In this document: piece by piece, positions 54,110 through 64,000 of the stretch
Numbering within the stretch: position 1 is the first letter of the stretch
Layout of the letters: each line of letters begins with the position of its first letter
NCBI RefSeq assembly: GCF_018812025.1
Contig: NC_063054.1
Span: 5,050,582-5,114,581, forward strand
Length of the DNA stretch: 64,000 nt
Direction of reading: 5' to 3'
Source of the DNA: Megalobrama amblycephala
Lineage: Eukaryota; Chordata; Actinopteri; Cypriniformes; Xenocyprididae
Notes under the pieces: model-generated
Seen by the model: the letters and a program-made list of their open reading frames with translations, nothing else
What the model was told of the DNA's origin: nothing
The model's database searches: none
Program-made: the position numbers and the translations under genes

Positions 54110-54589
54110 AATGAACAACTACTAGTCAACTAGAAAAAACTTATTTCACATATTTTCGATCCAGCATGTCATTCTGCTTTGAGCTCGCACTCCGCTCCCA
54201 TGCTCTGACACACACACACACATGGAGCATCGAACATGATTATCTGTTTAAAATTATATTTGTGTATGACTAACCTGTACTATTTCTTTACAACAAAACA
54301 CTTTGCAGGTCTATCATCTCTACTCACACACCAATAGTCATCAGTTAGCATGTGTCCCACCCCAACAGACACACACACACACACACCAGAGAAAAAACTT
54401 TGCAGGTCCTATGGCTGAGAGAGAGCCTACTCAGATGAAAACCGCTTCAGTGAGCTCAATTATAGTAACCTGGCATTTTTTGTCAGTAACGGTAACGGCG
54501 TTGTAACGGGGGGAAAAGTCATTCATTTGATTACTCATTACTGAAAAAAGTAACGCCGTTTATTTATAACAGCATTATTCCCATCACTG
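54110..54589. mobile_element. hAT-like element end (…CCATCACTG)
   Basis: 54475-54589 reads gtaacggtaacggcgttgta, aaaaaagtaacgccgtttat, aacagcattattcccatcac, then tg, the right end of a hAT-like family starting CAGTGATGGGAATAA. An (AC)n tract lies at 54369-54386. The left limit is uncertain. Confidence 0.5.
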
Positions 54590-55911
54590 CCAAAGAGCCA
54601 ATACAAAGAGGCAGACAGATAACCCAAATCACGTTTGCCACATAGTGTAACTGTGTGAGTTAATCCTCAATGCATATTATCTCTCTTGGCCTTCCTCTCA
54701 GAGGAAATCAGCCTATGTGTACGTGTCCAGGCTGAATGGCCATGACAGACAGATAGAGGTGCTTTCATTCTCCATCCTGTGATCCTGCTTGTCCCATTAA
54801 CAAAGCAGATACATTCTGTCAGAGTGCAGTTTATCCCACAGCTTTTCCCTGTTTCACAGAGGGCTGAGCGGCTCTACTAACTGCCTTTGTCACACACATA
54901 ATGCTGCGAGCTCTTCTGAGGGCCACACGGGGATCGCCACACACAGAGATTCCACAGAGGAGCTTCAGTCACAATGACAATTCAATTGAGGGGCTCTAAG
55001 CTGTGTGTGTGTGTGTGTGTGTGGCAAGTGAGTGCATTTACATGCCATTAAATCTATGAAGATGCTCAGGTAGGCTGTTCTGGGTGGACAAAATTATCAA
55101 GAAGCATCTGGATGAATCACCTCAGTGTTAAGAATGAAGAAGCCATTTAGATTAGTGTTACATTCAATATTTAAGTAGCACTAAATTGAAAATCCTATCC
55201 AGATTTGCTATGCATGCCATCAGGGTTGTGCTACTTTCATTCAAAATTCAGTTCCATTCAGAATTTAATTTAAATTAAAATGACAAACTTGAATTGTACT
55301 TCAGGTTTGAATAAAATGAAAATAACTGCTGTAAGTGTAGCTTTTCATAATACACTTCATTTTTAATAGACTCATTCTTCATAATTGAAGAACGTTTTAA
55401 CACAATTTAATTTAGTTTCATCCATCATTATGTGCAATGTATATAATGAACAAATAAGAAAAGACTGGTATCAGTACTGACATTAGCATATTTATTACCC
55501 ACAACCTGTGCAAGCGGCACTCTTCAGCACAACGGTAACCACAAAATTCAAACTCAAACACATTACAGAAAATCTATAGAAAATGTCCAACATAACTGCA
55601 AATTAAACACTAACCTGTCTTTCGCTTTACTAAAAAACACAAAAAACAACACTCAGTCCTTAAATTTACTCTCTTAGTGCAGTCCCTTGCAAAGCATACT
55701 GAGAGTTATGTTATGTCAGGTGAATGATCCAATGATTCATGTAGTTTTAAACTGCCCCATTATGCTTTTTCAGATATTACCTTTCATGTAGTGTTTAATA
55801 TAGCTGTTTGTAAATGTAAAAGGTAAAAGGTCAAAGTGCAGTTTTCAGTCTTACTCCCATACCATTCATATGTAACAATGAAACAAATTTGCATAATGCC
55901 ATTGCCCACCT
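54590..55911. other. No gene seen; unique block with (GT)n
   Basis: 54600-55000 is balanced in composition and free of repeat ends. (GT)n at 54999-55022. 55060-55900 is AT-rich and unremarkable. It may include conserved non-coding sequence, which cannot be told from one genome. Confidence 0.4.
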
Positions 55912-55914
55912 ATG

Positions 55915-56217
55915 GGGCCCTATTTTAACGATCTAAACGCAAAGTGTAAAGCGCACGGCGCAGGTGCACTCAGGGCGTGTCCAAATCCACTTTTGCTATT
56001 TTAACGACGGAAAAACGGTAACGATTCTCTTAATGAGTAATGGGCGTAACGTTCAATAAACCAATCAGAGTGTCATCTCCCATTCCCTTGAAGAGCGAGA
56101 TGCGCTCGCGCCATGGCGGATTGCTATTTACATGGCGGAATTTGTTAAGTGGCCAGTCAATCTTTCAGTCGTCTGCGTTGGATGCAGGCTTTCAAATAGC
56201 TCCGCGCGATGAGTCAG

Positions 56218-56251
<34 letters not shown>

Positions 56252-56757
56252 CCAATTTCGTTCATCATTATAAGTAGTAATAGGCTGAATTTAAAATAGG
56301 GAGCCTAATTCTAATACACGCAATGACTATTCATCATTACATTTTTATATTTATGTACACAATAATATTCTTTTACACTGTAATCCTTTTGTTTTTAATA
56401 TTTGGCATGTTTGTGTGATGCGCATCCCTGTGTGTAATAAGCAAAGTCAACGCGCACTGTGGACGCGCCCAGAGGTGCAGTTTCTACCAACGCGCTCTAA
56501 CAAAAAAAATATTGCGCCATTGACTTTAGACTTTAGACCAGGTTTGAGTTGGTCTATGGCGCAGTCTATTTTCAGCTCCTTAAAATAGCAATGCGCGGCA
56601 ATGCGCCTGAACACACCTCTTTTTTAGACCAGCACGCCCATGGGCGCACTAACTGGCACAAATGCATTTACTAATTTAAGGACGTGGCGCTGAACGGGAA
56701 AACGCAAACGGCACCGGACGCAAACTAGCAAACACACTTGCGTGTATTATAGGGCCC
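55915..56757. mobile_element. Harbinger-like non-autonomous element
   Basis: Starts gggccctattttaacgatct and ends tgtattatagggccc; the first nine bases of each end are inverted repeats (gggccctat). The 3-bp flanks atg (55912-55914 and 56758-56760) fit PIF/Harbinger-type insertion. Rich in gcgc words (gcgcacggcgcaggtgc, atgcgcggcaatgcgcc). A 77-codon frame (56040-56273) runs into the (TA)n tract at 56219-56248 and has no recognisable domain. Confidence 0.75.
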
Positions 56758-56760
56758 ATG

Positions 56761-57195
56761 GTCTTCATTGGCTGCCTGTGAACAATGTCTACTTTGACCC
56801 ATTCTCAAATATTGTAGTTGGTTCATGTTGTACATGTCGAGAAGATGCAGTTTTCTGAACTGCAAAAGCAAATTCCTTTTGTATACACAACCAGTAAGTG
56901 TGAATAATTATTGATGCATATATTTTCTACCAGGTGTTCAAAATACATTGTTTTGTGTTTTATATTGTGTATAGGTCTCAGGCTAACTCACGTTTTACCG
57001 TTTTACTGAAATAGTTCTGCAAATCAGCTGTGGCCCACTATTACCTAAAATTGTGTCCATTAATGCAGATTGTCGGTTGTTCTTACTACTTTGAGTAATG
57101 ATAAAGGTTGGGGCAAGATTTGTTTTACAAACTTTAAAGTTATATCAGTCATTCATGTTAGTGCTCAGCTAACGTATGCACCATTATTGATACAG
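56761..57195. other. No gene seen
   Basis: Unique AT-rich sequence between two DNA elements. Confidence 0.45.
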
Positions 57196-57199
57196 TTAA

Positions 57200-57947
57200 A
57201 AGTGCAGTAGGTGATCTGGGAAATGCTAACATTAGCCTGCTAGCATTAAAAGCATACGATCACACCCTCTGACCTTGCAAATCGCCGTCCAAAGCCACGC
57301 CTCCTCCAAAAAACATGAATGCACACACACACAGAGCTGCTCTCGGCAAAGAGTCACGAGACGGCGTTAAATGACCTCAAGTCTCAAATCACATAATATT
57401 ACAATAATAATGAATATAAACAACTTAGATAGCTTATACCTGACTGCTGCAGATTAATTTTGGTGTTGATACTGTTGACATGGAAACGCATAATTCCGGG
57501 TCTGAGGGCGTGAACAGCTCCAGTTAGAACGTCATGGTTGCCATCTCTTAATTACTGTAGTTTTGGGCGTGAATGCTGCATAGGCTTGTTGTTTTGGAGG
57601 AACTGTAAAAGGTGGTTGCTGTTTGTTTGCGGTGCTCATGACCGACGTCTGTCTGTACTCTGCATAGCATGAAACTCGCTGATGACGTATGATGTCTGCG
57701 CGATCAGGGTTAGCATGTGAGGGTATGTAAAAACATACGTTGACAGGCAGGTAAGACATTGTATTATTTCATTCAGACTGAATATAATGATTGGATATAC
57801 ATTTTATGGTCCTATGCCTTCCACAGAAGATACATATTTATAAAAATACATTTAGACCATTTAACATAGCGATTGCTATCAGGATATGAGGAGACTTTCA
57901 ACTAGAATAACAAAAAGTGTTTCTGTAGAGAATCACCTATTGCACCT
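57200..57947. mobile_element. TTAA-flanked element with AGTGCAGTAGGTGAT ends
   Basis: TTAA at 57196-57199 and 57948-57951. Ends aagtgcagtaggtgat and, in reverse complement, aggtgcaataggtgat (14 of 16). 748 bp. It contains aatgctaacattagcctgct and a GC-richer middle (tctgagggcgtgaacagctc). A 75-codon minus-strand frame lacks a domain. Non-autonomous. Confidence 0.8.
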
Positions 57948-58182
57948 TTAATGATGCAGTTCCCACATGTGCACCACTATAAATTAGAAATATACACATT
58001 GGTTTGTTGATTGACGTACACTTATTAATGCTGATGTAGAGGAATTACAGTTGCATCATCTCATAATGTATGACAACCTGAGTAAAACTTATCACTGAGA
58101 AATGTCCAGCTCAAGTCGCCCTTGCGTTGGAAGTTTGGGTTGAATAACTAGCTCTTCCTTCGTACCATCGGACTCATGTCTG

Positions 58183-58655
58183 AGGTAATGCAAGTAATGT
58201 AATCAGATTACTTTTTTCAAGTAACTAGTAAAGTAATGCATTACATTTAATTTACAACAAAATATCTAAGTTACTTTTTTTCCATTCACTGACTGACATT
58301 CAAAGAGACAATTCAACCATACGAAGAAGTAAAAATGACTTTAGATAAACATTAAATTTGTTTCATTTTTTTTTTATAATTATTGCTTAAGTTTCTTCTC
58401 TTGCACCCTATTCTTCTGCAATCAAAAATGGCAGTACAGCTGAAAGGTTTGTTTGAGCTGCGCCCTCTACCGTACAGGCGTGAATTTGCATTTCCTTTTG
58501 CATTTGCACTTTTGGTGAGAAAGGGCCTTTATATTTGACAAAAATTGAACTTTTTTTGTTATAAAAAAAAACAAAAAAAAAAAAAACAATACTTTTTTAG
58601 GGAGTAACGCAATACTGTAACACATTACTTTTAAAAGTAACTTTCCCCAACACTA
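58183..58655. mobile_element. hAT-like element, family CAGTGTTGGG, second copy
   Basis: Contains agattacttttttcaagtaa, cacttttggtgagaaagggc, ctttatatttgacaaaaatt and a right end ttaaaagtaactttccccaa, then cact, matching 49760-50031. The left end is not clear. Confidence 0.65.
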
Positions 58656-59399
58656 TATATGTGTCCAATAACAGGTTACTGGAATGAAACATGTCATATT
58701 TGGCTGGTCATGTGATTTCAGCATGGTGGCCCCCACTAAGCAAACCCACTCCATGTACAATTAAACACCTTTTATTAAGCTACAGATATGATTGGAATCA
58801 TCATGTGAATGTGTCATTTAAAACATATTTCTCAAAAGTACTATTTAGGGGTAAAACGTAAATGAAGAAAAAATTACTTTTTTCATTTGCAGTTTGAAAA
58901 ATGCCATTTTGGGACTTGCATGATATTAATGATATATAGCTAATCATTGAATTAAGTGAAGTGGACAATTTCACCTACTGTATTTCACAGATGTGACTTG
59001 AACTTAAGATTAAAACACAGACTCTGTATTAACACTTTCACTTTCTCTGGCCCTTTCAGTTCCTCCCTATCATGAGGAAAACATCTTGAATATGATATAA
59101 TTTTGTCTATATTCTCCAAACAAGAGGAACTGAGGTCACAACATCTGTTTGTCTGTGCCCTTTCTGGCCACAACAGGAGTCTGATCAATTCTTCCTGGTT
59201 GACCAGTATGCATTTTTCTGTGGCCGATGCTATTGCCTATATCTATAGAAATGGGAGCAAGATGTCTATATAATGCCAATACACACTGACATTCATTGAA
59301 TGTCACTAGATTATATACAAAGCATTAAACCAAGTGCTATTCATTATAAAGAAACATAACACAAGCACATTTTTCAAGCAAAACAATTTTTCAAATAGT
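58656..59399. other. No gene seen
   Basis: Unique AT-rich sequence. A 67-codon minus-strand frame (58985-59188) has no domain. Confidence 0.45.
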
Positions 59400-60480
59400 A
59401 ATTTGTTAAGTGCACTTAATTGTATTGAATGTGCACTAGTAGTATATACAAATCTTAAAAGTGTAGTTTATGCTTTTTCATATTTAATGCAGAAAATAAT
59501 ATTAAAATAAAATGCTTAAATGTACTTAAAGAGAGTACATTTTAATGACTATGATTATTAAAGGGTTAGTTCACACAAAAATGAAAATTATGTCATTAAT
59601 TATTCACCCTCATGTCGTTCTACACCCATAAGACCTTCATTCATCTTCAGAACACAAATCAAGATATTTTTGATCCGATGGCTTAGTGAGGCCTGCGTTG
59701 AAAGCAAGTTAATTTACACTTTCAAATGCCCAGAAAGGTATATGACTACAGTGGTTCAACCTTAATGTTATGAAGCGAAGAGAATACTGTTTGTGCACCA
59801 AAAAAACAAACAAACAAAATAACGACTTTATTCAACAATATATAGTGATGTCCGATTTCAAAACACTGCTTCATGAAGCTTGGAAGCTTTACAAATCTTT
59901 TGTTTCGAATCAGTGGTTTGAAACGCCAAAGTCACATGATTTCAGTAAATGAGGCTTTGTTACGTCATAAGTGTTTTGAAATTTCAATGGTTCACGTGAC
60001 TTTGGCAGTTTGATATGTGCTCCAAACCACTGATTCGAAACAAAAGATTCATAAAACTTTGAAACTTCATAACATTAAGGTTGAACCACTGTAGTCACAT
60101 GAACTGTTTTAAATATAACTTTAGTAGCTTTCTAGGCATTTGAAAGTGTAAATTAACTTGTCGATGAAGGCAGATCAAAAACATTGTTGAATATCAAATG
60201 TCAAGTGTCCCCAACCAAGCAAGCCAAAGTACAAGTCAGTACACTTTCACTATATTTCAGTAATTATGAAATTACATAATGATGTACTTAAAGCCTACTT
60301 AAGTGGGTCAAAAAAAAGTTCAGCTAACTGCAATTAAAAACATTTTTAATTGTACATTTACATTTTTAATTAAGTGTTAAAAAACATTACATTCAGTTCA
60401 GCTCATTAATTACACTTTTTAAAAGTATGCTAAAGTATACTTTGTCTTCACAAAGGGGATTTACATTGAAAATGTACTTT
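59400..60480. repeat. AAGTGCACTT-type repeat split by a foldback element
   Basis: 59400-59557 (gtgcacttaattgtattgaa, tgtacttaaagagagtacat) and 60230-60480 (gatgtacttaaagcctactt, ttttaaaagtatgctaaagt) share words with 30943-31165. The foldback copy at 59562 lies between. Confidence 0.5.
59562..60170. mobile_element. Foldback element of the 18406 family, third copy (right arm truncated)
   Basis: TTAA at 59558-59561, then agggttagttcacacaaaaa. The left arm and centre (ttcaaaacactgcttcatga, agtttgatatgtgctccaaa) match 19196-19740; the right arm stops near ctaggcatttgaaagtgtaa without the terminal block. Confidence 0.75.
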
Positions 60481-60899
60481 TAATCACTATGTGCATTCCT
60501 ATAGTAAATGTTATTGGCATACTTTTCCATAGCTACAGTAACTCACACACACATATACATTGTCTAGACTCTATTAGCAGTAGAGATGTCTCAAAGGGTT
60601 TAGAGGTCTAGAGAGGTTTAAAGGAACACAGATGTAACTCAGAGCTGTGAAGACAGGTGAGAATAAAGGTGTGACCTCCCAAGAAATCCTCAGTTTTAAT
60701 GTGACATCCAACAATGGAGCTGCAAAGCATCAAGTGAAGCCTGTTTCACACATCTTAAAGTACATCACTGTTACTGAAACATCAGACACGCACTGAGCTT
60801 TAACATGGACATTGTTTTTGCAGCAGCTCTATACAGAAAAACAACCCCAATGTCGCCTGAGTGCAGCTTAAATGAACCGTTCAAACGTTTGGAAATGTG

Positions 60900-60902
<3 letters not shown>

Positions 60903-60941
<39 letters not shown>
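60903..60941. repeat. (CA)n microsatellite
   Basis: About 19 ac units directly left of the Tc1-type element. Confidence 0.95.
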
Positions 60942-60943
<2 letters not shown>

Positions 60944-60945
<2 letters not shown>

Positions 60946-62323
60946 GTGCACAGCATAAATGAGTACACCCCTCTGAAACTTCTGAAAGTCAGCAATTACT
61001 CAATTACTTAGAAGACATGTTCCAGCATGTCTGCTTAATCAATTACCAAAGAAGCATGTCAAAATTATTCAGGGAAATAAATTTTCTTGTCAAGGTGATA
61101 AAATGTTGTGTAGCAAAAATGAGTACACCCTCCTAAAAGTTACTAAATAAAAAAAAATTATAAAATTTTCTGGTGTAAGTTTAAGGCAATGTTTGGTCAA
61201 CAGGTAGGCATGTTGAACCAAAAAAATTAAAGAAAGTCATTTCTTGACAATTAAAAGAGTTATATAGCCAGCTGAATCATTCTCAGACTTAATGCTGACA
61301 ACAATGGAAGCACTTGAGAGAAACTGTCAGGAGACTTATTTCTTAGCACAAAAGAATACAGTGGTACAAGAGGATTACCAAATCATTGTTTTAAGTGTGA
61401 AAATATAGCAAAAGTAACACAGAAATTCAAAAACAATGGACTTGTGACAAGGCCGCTGAATTAATCAGGCCTTCATTTTAAGCTTTCATTTAGTGATGAG
61501 GGATTTTTTTGCTAGACAAAGAGCAGGAGAAAAGCGAGTGTCTCAGAGCCAGCAAAAGCTATGAAAAGAGTGCAGCCTGCAGAAATGACATGCATGGTTG
61601 TTGTTCTCACTGGAACTACCTACTGTAGCCAAAGCACGATAAAGTCAGTTAGCCATTTCCAAAGGCCATATTTACAAAATATAGATTCTGGGAATCAATA
61701 CTCGGGTCTCATCAGACCAAATCAATCATTTTGGATCTAACAACATCCAAAAGGTTATTGTGTTGCTAGAGGAGGAGTACAGTGAGAAGTGCCTGGTTCC
61801 CAGAGTAAAGTTCAGTGGTAGTGAAGCTCTTACATAGGGATATATGAGTGCTGAAGGTGTGAGGGAGTGCTTTATCAATGCTGTCATGAATTCCCACACC
61901 ACTGTGTAATTTAATACACAAACTTGAAACAGAAGTTGAGCAACACTCCCTATTAAAGATCAGGGCATTTAAGGAGCTCATCATCCAGGAGTTAAACAGG
62001 ACAGATGTGACAATTTATCATGAACTTGTACACTTCGTGCCAAGAAGGGTCAGAGCAGTATATTCAAAATTATGGAGGGCATACTAAGTACTAGAATACT
62101 ATACATTTGTTGAATTAAATCTAGAGTGTACTCATTTCTGCAATCCAAAAAATTGGCCAATTTACTTATTTTATGGCTATTAATGACATATTTCTCAGTT
62201 TTTATTATGTATATGTTTAATACATTTTAGTTTTGCCATCTTTCCATGAATTGTATTAGTGATCATAAAGAAAATACATATTTTGTATTTGTTCAGAGGG
62301 GGTGTACTCATTAATGCTGTGCA

Positions 62324-62326
<3 letters not shown>
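60944..62326. mobile_element. Tc1/mariner-type element, decayed
   Basis: Starts cagtgcacagcataaatgag, then tacacccc, and ends ggtgtactcattaatgctgt, then gcactg, an inverted repeat of about 29 bp with few mismatches. TA flanks at 60942-60943 and 62327-62328. Direct relatives of the end (aatgagtacaccctcc at about 61118 and gagtgtactcatttctgcaa at about 62124) lie inside, so the ends have an inner second repeat. At 1383 bp it is transposase-sized, but every frame is broken; it may retain pseudogene remnants around 61290-62060 that I could not frame. Confidence 0.85.

Positions 62327-62385
<59 letters not shown>
62327..62385. repeat. (TA)n microsatellite
   Basis: About 29 ta units directly after the Tc1-type element; the element probably inserted at a TA between the CA and TA tracts. 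Confidence 0.95.
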
Positions 62386-62388
<3 letters not shown>

Positions 62389-62580
62389 TCTACATCACAG
62401 AATATCTCCATTATGACTATCAACATGCAGTGACAAAGATCAACTGAAGCACATCTTGAGTTAACACTAAAATAACTGAGAATACAACTTGAAACATCGC
62501 AAGTATTTTTAAACTGTATGCCCTCTTTTCTGCACTACAATAAAAAAAGATGTGTGCATTTTGTGCATCTGAACACAACA

Positions 62581-62583
<3 letters not shown>

Positions 62584-62630
<47 letters not shown>
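62584..62630. repeat. (TA)n(GA)n compound microsatellite
   Basis: About 16 ta units followed by 7 ga units. Confidence 0.95.
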
Positions 62631-62889
62631 CATTGTCTCTGATTAAATTTTTAATGAGCTGTCAATATCAGCACAGCAAAATTCAATTGTGATGACAATC
62701 ACCAAACGTAATTTTAGATAAACAAACTCTGAACATAACAACACAACTAAAATTGCCGATAATAGCAACAAACCAAAAAATACAAACTGCAATTCATCCT
62801 CCCTGCACTGCATGCTGGGAAGTTAAGTGGCATAGTGACAACAAAATCCAACCTGTGGAGGAACAGGAAGAGAGTTGTTTCCGCAGCAA

Positions 62890-62932
62890 CACCGAGCATC
62901 TGTGGAACTCCATCCATGTCAGTGGACGGGTG
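62890..62932 (+). other. Exon-like segment, 43 bp
   Basis: An acceptor-like ttgtttccgcag precedes 43 bp that end in a strong donor g|gtgagtaa. The open plus-strand frame reads NTEHLWNSIHVSGR up to the donor. The minus strand of the same locus also offers an acceptor-like tract (cttcctgttcctccacag), so direction is ambiguous. No partner exon is seen. Confidence 0.2.
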
Positions 62933-63082
62933 AGTAATTTTCACCACGGGTCACTGATGTGGTTATAGAGCACATAGAGAGAAACACATCATATACTGCA
63001 CATCATCCACAGATCCACAGCGGAGGTGAAAAGGACAGAAAGGATACTTATATACAGACACTTATTTATACACACATATATA

Positions 63083-63558
63083 CAGGGTCTAAAATTAACA
63101 CTTGCCAAGCACCAAATGCGAATAAACATCAGCGTTGGCAAGTATATAAAACAGCGTCACTCACCAGTAGGCCAGTAAAATTTTTATGAACGTGAACAAT
63201 GCTCGGGACCGTGGGCCAGTGCTGCATCGTCACAAAAGTTTAAGCCTTGCCAATTTAGAAGACATGAAAGGGAACTCAGTTCATTACTTGCTGTGTGGGA
63301 AGTTTCCTGTGTGTAAACATCCGAAACACACGCCCAGAAATCTACATCTCAGACAGTGCGCAAATAATGAAATGAACTCTCTTTCACCTCTTCTTGTGCT
63401 TGAAAAGCCGTATTGGTTAGTGTCCTCGTAAACACAGTCATTTATGTCTTAAGTGAAACAGTTGAGAAATAAAAAAACATCTGTATCAGTATATTGGATC
63501 CATGCATTTGGCCTTAAAGTGACAGCAGGCTAAAACAGGCTACCTGCTGCCGCCTGTG
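63083..63558. mobile_element. hAT-like element, left end at CAGGGTCTAAAATTAACAC
   Basis: Starts cagggtctaaaattaacact, a hAT-type CAGGG end I recall from fish. Further in are gagttggcaagt-like and cgtcactcaccagtaggcca motifs, and the segment may extend to agcaggctaaaacaggctac near 63525. The right end is not identified. An 81-codon frame (63186-63431) has no domain. Confidence 0.45.
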
Positions 63559-63565
63559 TCCTTAA

Positions 63566-63828
63566 AGGATTAGTTCACTTTCAAATGAAAATTTACTCAC
63601 CCTCAAGCCATCCTAGGTGTATATGACTTTCTTCTTTTTGATGAACACAATCGGAGAAATATTAATAAATATCCTGATGTATCTGAGCTTTATAATGGCA
63701 GAAGAAAGTGTCTCCATCCACATCCATCAATCATAAACATATTCCATACGACTCCAGGGGTTAATAAAGGCCTTCTGAAGCGAAGTGATGCGTTTGTGTA
63801 AAAAAAAAAAAAAGAAATCCATATTTAA
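63566..63828. mobile_element. TTAA-flanked foldback-type element, left arm
   Basis: TTAA at 63562-63565, then aggattagttcactttcaaa, tgaaaatttactcaccctca, catacgactccaggggttaa and ccttctgaagcgaagtgatg. This is the left arm of a common cyprinid miniature element. It is cut at TTAA 63825-63828, where another sequence begins. Confidence 0.65.
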
Positions 63829-64000
63829 CTCCCTCGGGTCGGCGGTCACGCCGGCGTGACCACCGCGTTTTTTTTCTTACCAGTGTGAAAGAGACTCAAA
63901 ATACTCCGTCAATGTTGCACATACAATTAAGAGCTATACACCATTTTAATCTGTGGAATATCTTCTTTTATTTGTGTACACTCAGAGTAAAAACAAAATG
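63829..64000. mobile_element. Possible piggyBac-like end with GC-rich palindrome (runs off the window)
   Basis: Directly after TTAA (63825-63828) comes ctccctcgggtcggcggtca, including a perfect 18-bp palindrome GGTCACGCCGGCGTGACC at 63844-63861. The abrupt composition change at a TTAA inside another repeat suggests an inserted element whose other end is beyond the window. Superfamily is inferred from the TTAA site alone. Confidence 0.4.

Noticed and set aside
56040..56273. Open frame ending in Ile-Tyr repeats
   Set aside because: Lies in the Harbinger-like element and runs into its (TA)n tract; no transposase motif.

Overview
The window looks like fish nuclear DNA, most probably from a cyprinid (carp, goldfish or zebrafish group). 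It is AT-rich, has no operons and no long open reading frame of cellular type, and is packed with repeats. I recognise several repeat families from memory as typical of cyprinid genomes: TTAA-flanked miniature elements starting AGGTGCC, Angel-like elements with ends reading AAAGGGNTAGTTCACCC, hAT-type ends, Tc1/mariner elements, Harbinger-like GGGCCCTAT elements, and small LTR elements with a gag-like frame. No repeat database was searched. Family names are therefore recollection; element ends and target-site duplications were read from the sequence.

Layout. 1-8.3 kb: repeat ends, then a four-deep nest at 3622-7204 (TTAA element, containing a hAT-type element, containing a CACTG-ended element and a second hAT-type element). 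8.9-11.3 kb: a 5'-truncated Tc1-like copy carrying an unrelated 1.3-kb element with a 6-bp duplication. 11.3-15 kb: mostly unique, with a candidate terminal coding exon on the minus strand at 12469-12556. 15.7-20 kb: a TTAA element, then two adjacent long-inverted-repeat elements. 21.9-23.2 kb: a hAT-like element carrying a minisatellite. 24.9-25.5 kb: a GC-rich miniature LTR element on the minus strand with a tRNA-Phe-type primer site. 26.3-28.2 kb and 29.9-31.2 kb: more nested repeats. 31.9-34.1 kb: a nearly full-length Tc1-like element with both ends, inside another element. 35.4-36.9 kb and 37.4-39.4 kb: two small LTR retroelements in opposite orientations, coding for gag-like or proline-rich protein only. 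42.3-45.0 kb: a pair of long direct repeats. 46.5-47.5 kb: another TTAA element. 48.8-51.3 kb: a large inverted duplication with a strong hairpin beside it. 52.0-54.1 kb: one long-inverted-repeat element inside a related one. 55.9-58 kb: a Harbinger-like and another TTAA element. 59.4-64 kb: more nested copies, a second Tc1-type element between microsatellites, and a possible piggyBac-like end at the right edge.

No complete host gene is present. The best host-coding evidence is the 12.5-kb minus-strand exon: acceptor, 28 open codons, stop and AATAAA in the right order. Two weaker exon-like segments lie at 29088-29135 and 62890-62932. The window is best read as intronic or intergenic DNA around such a gene, built up by successive transposon insertions. 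I did not find a clearly new biological system. The nearest candidates are a hAT-type element whose interior has the layout of a small transcription unit (5337-6938), a non-autonomous element of unresolved superfamily with a 6-bp duplication (9824-11142), and the inverted duplication at 49-51 kb.
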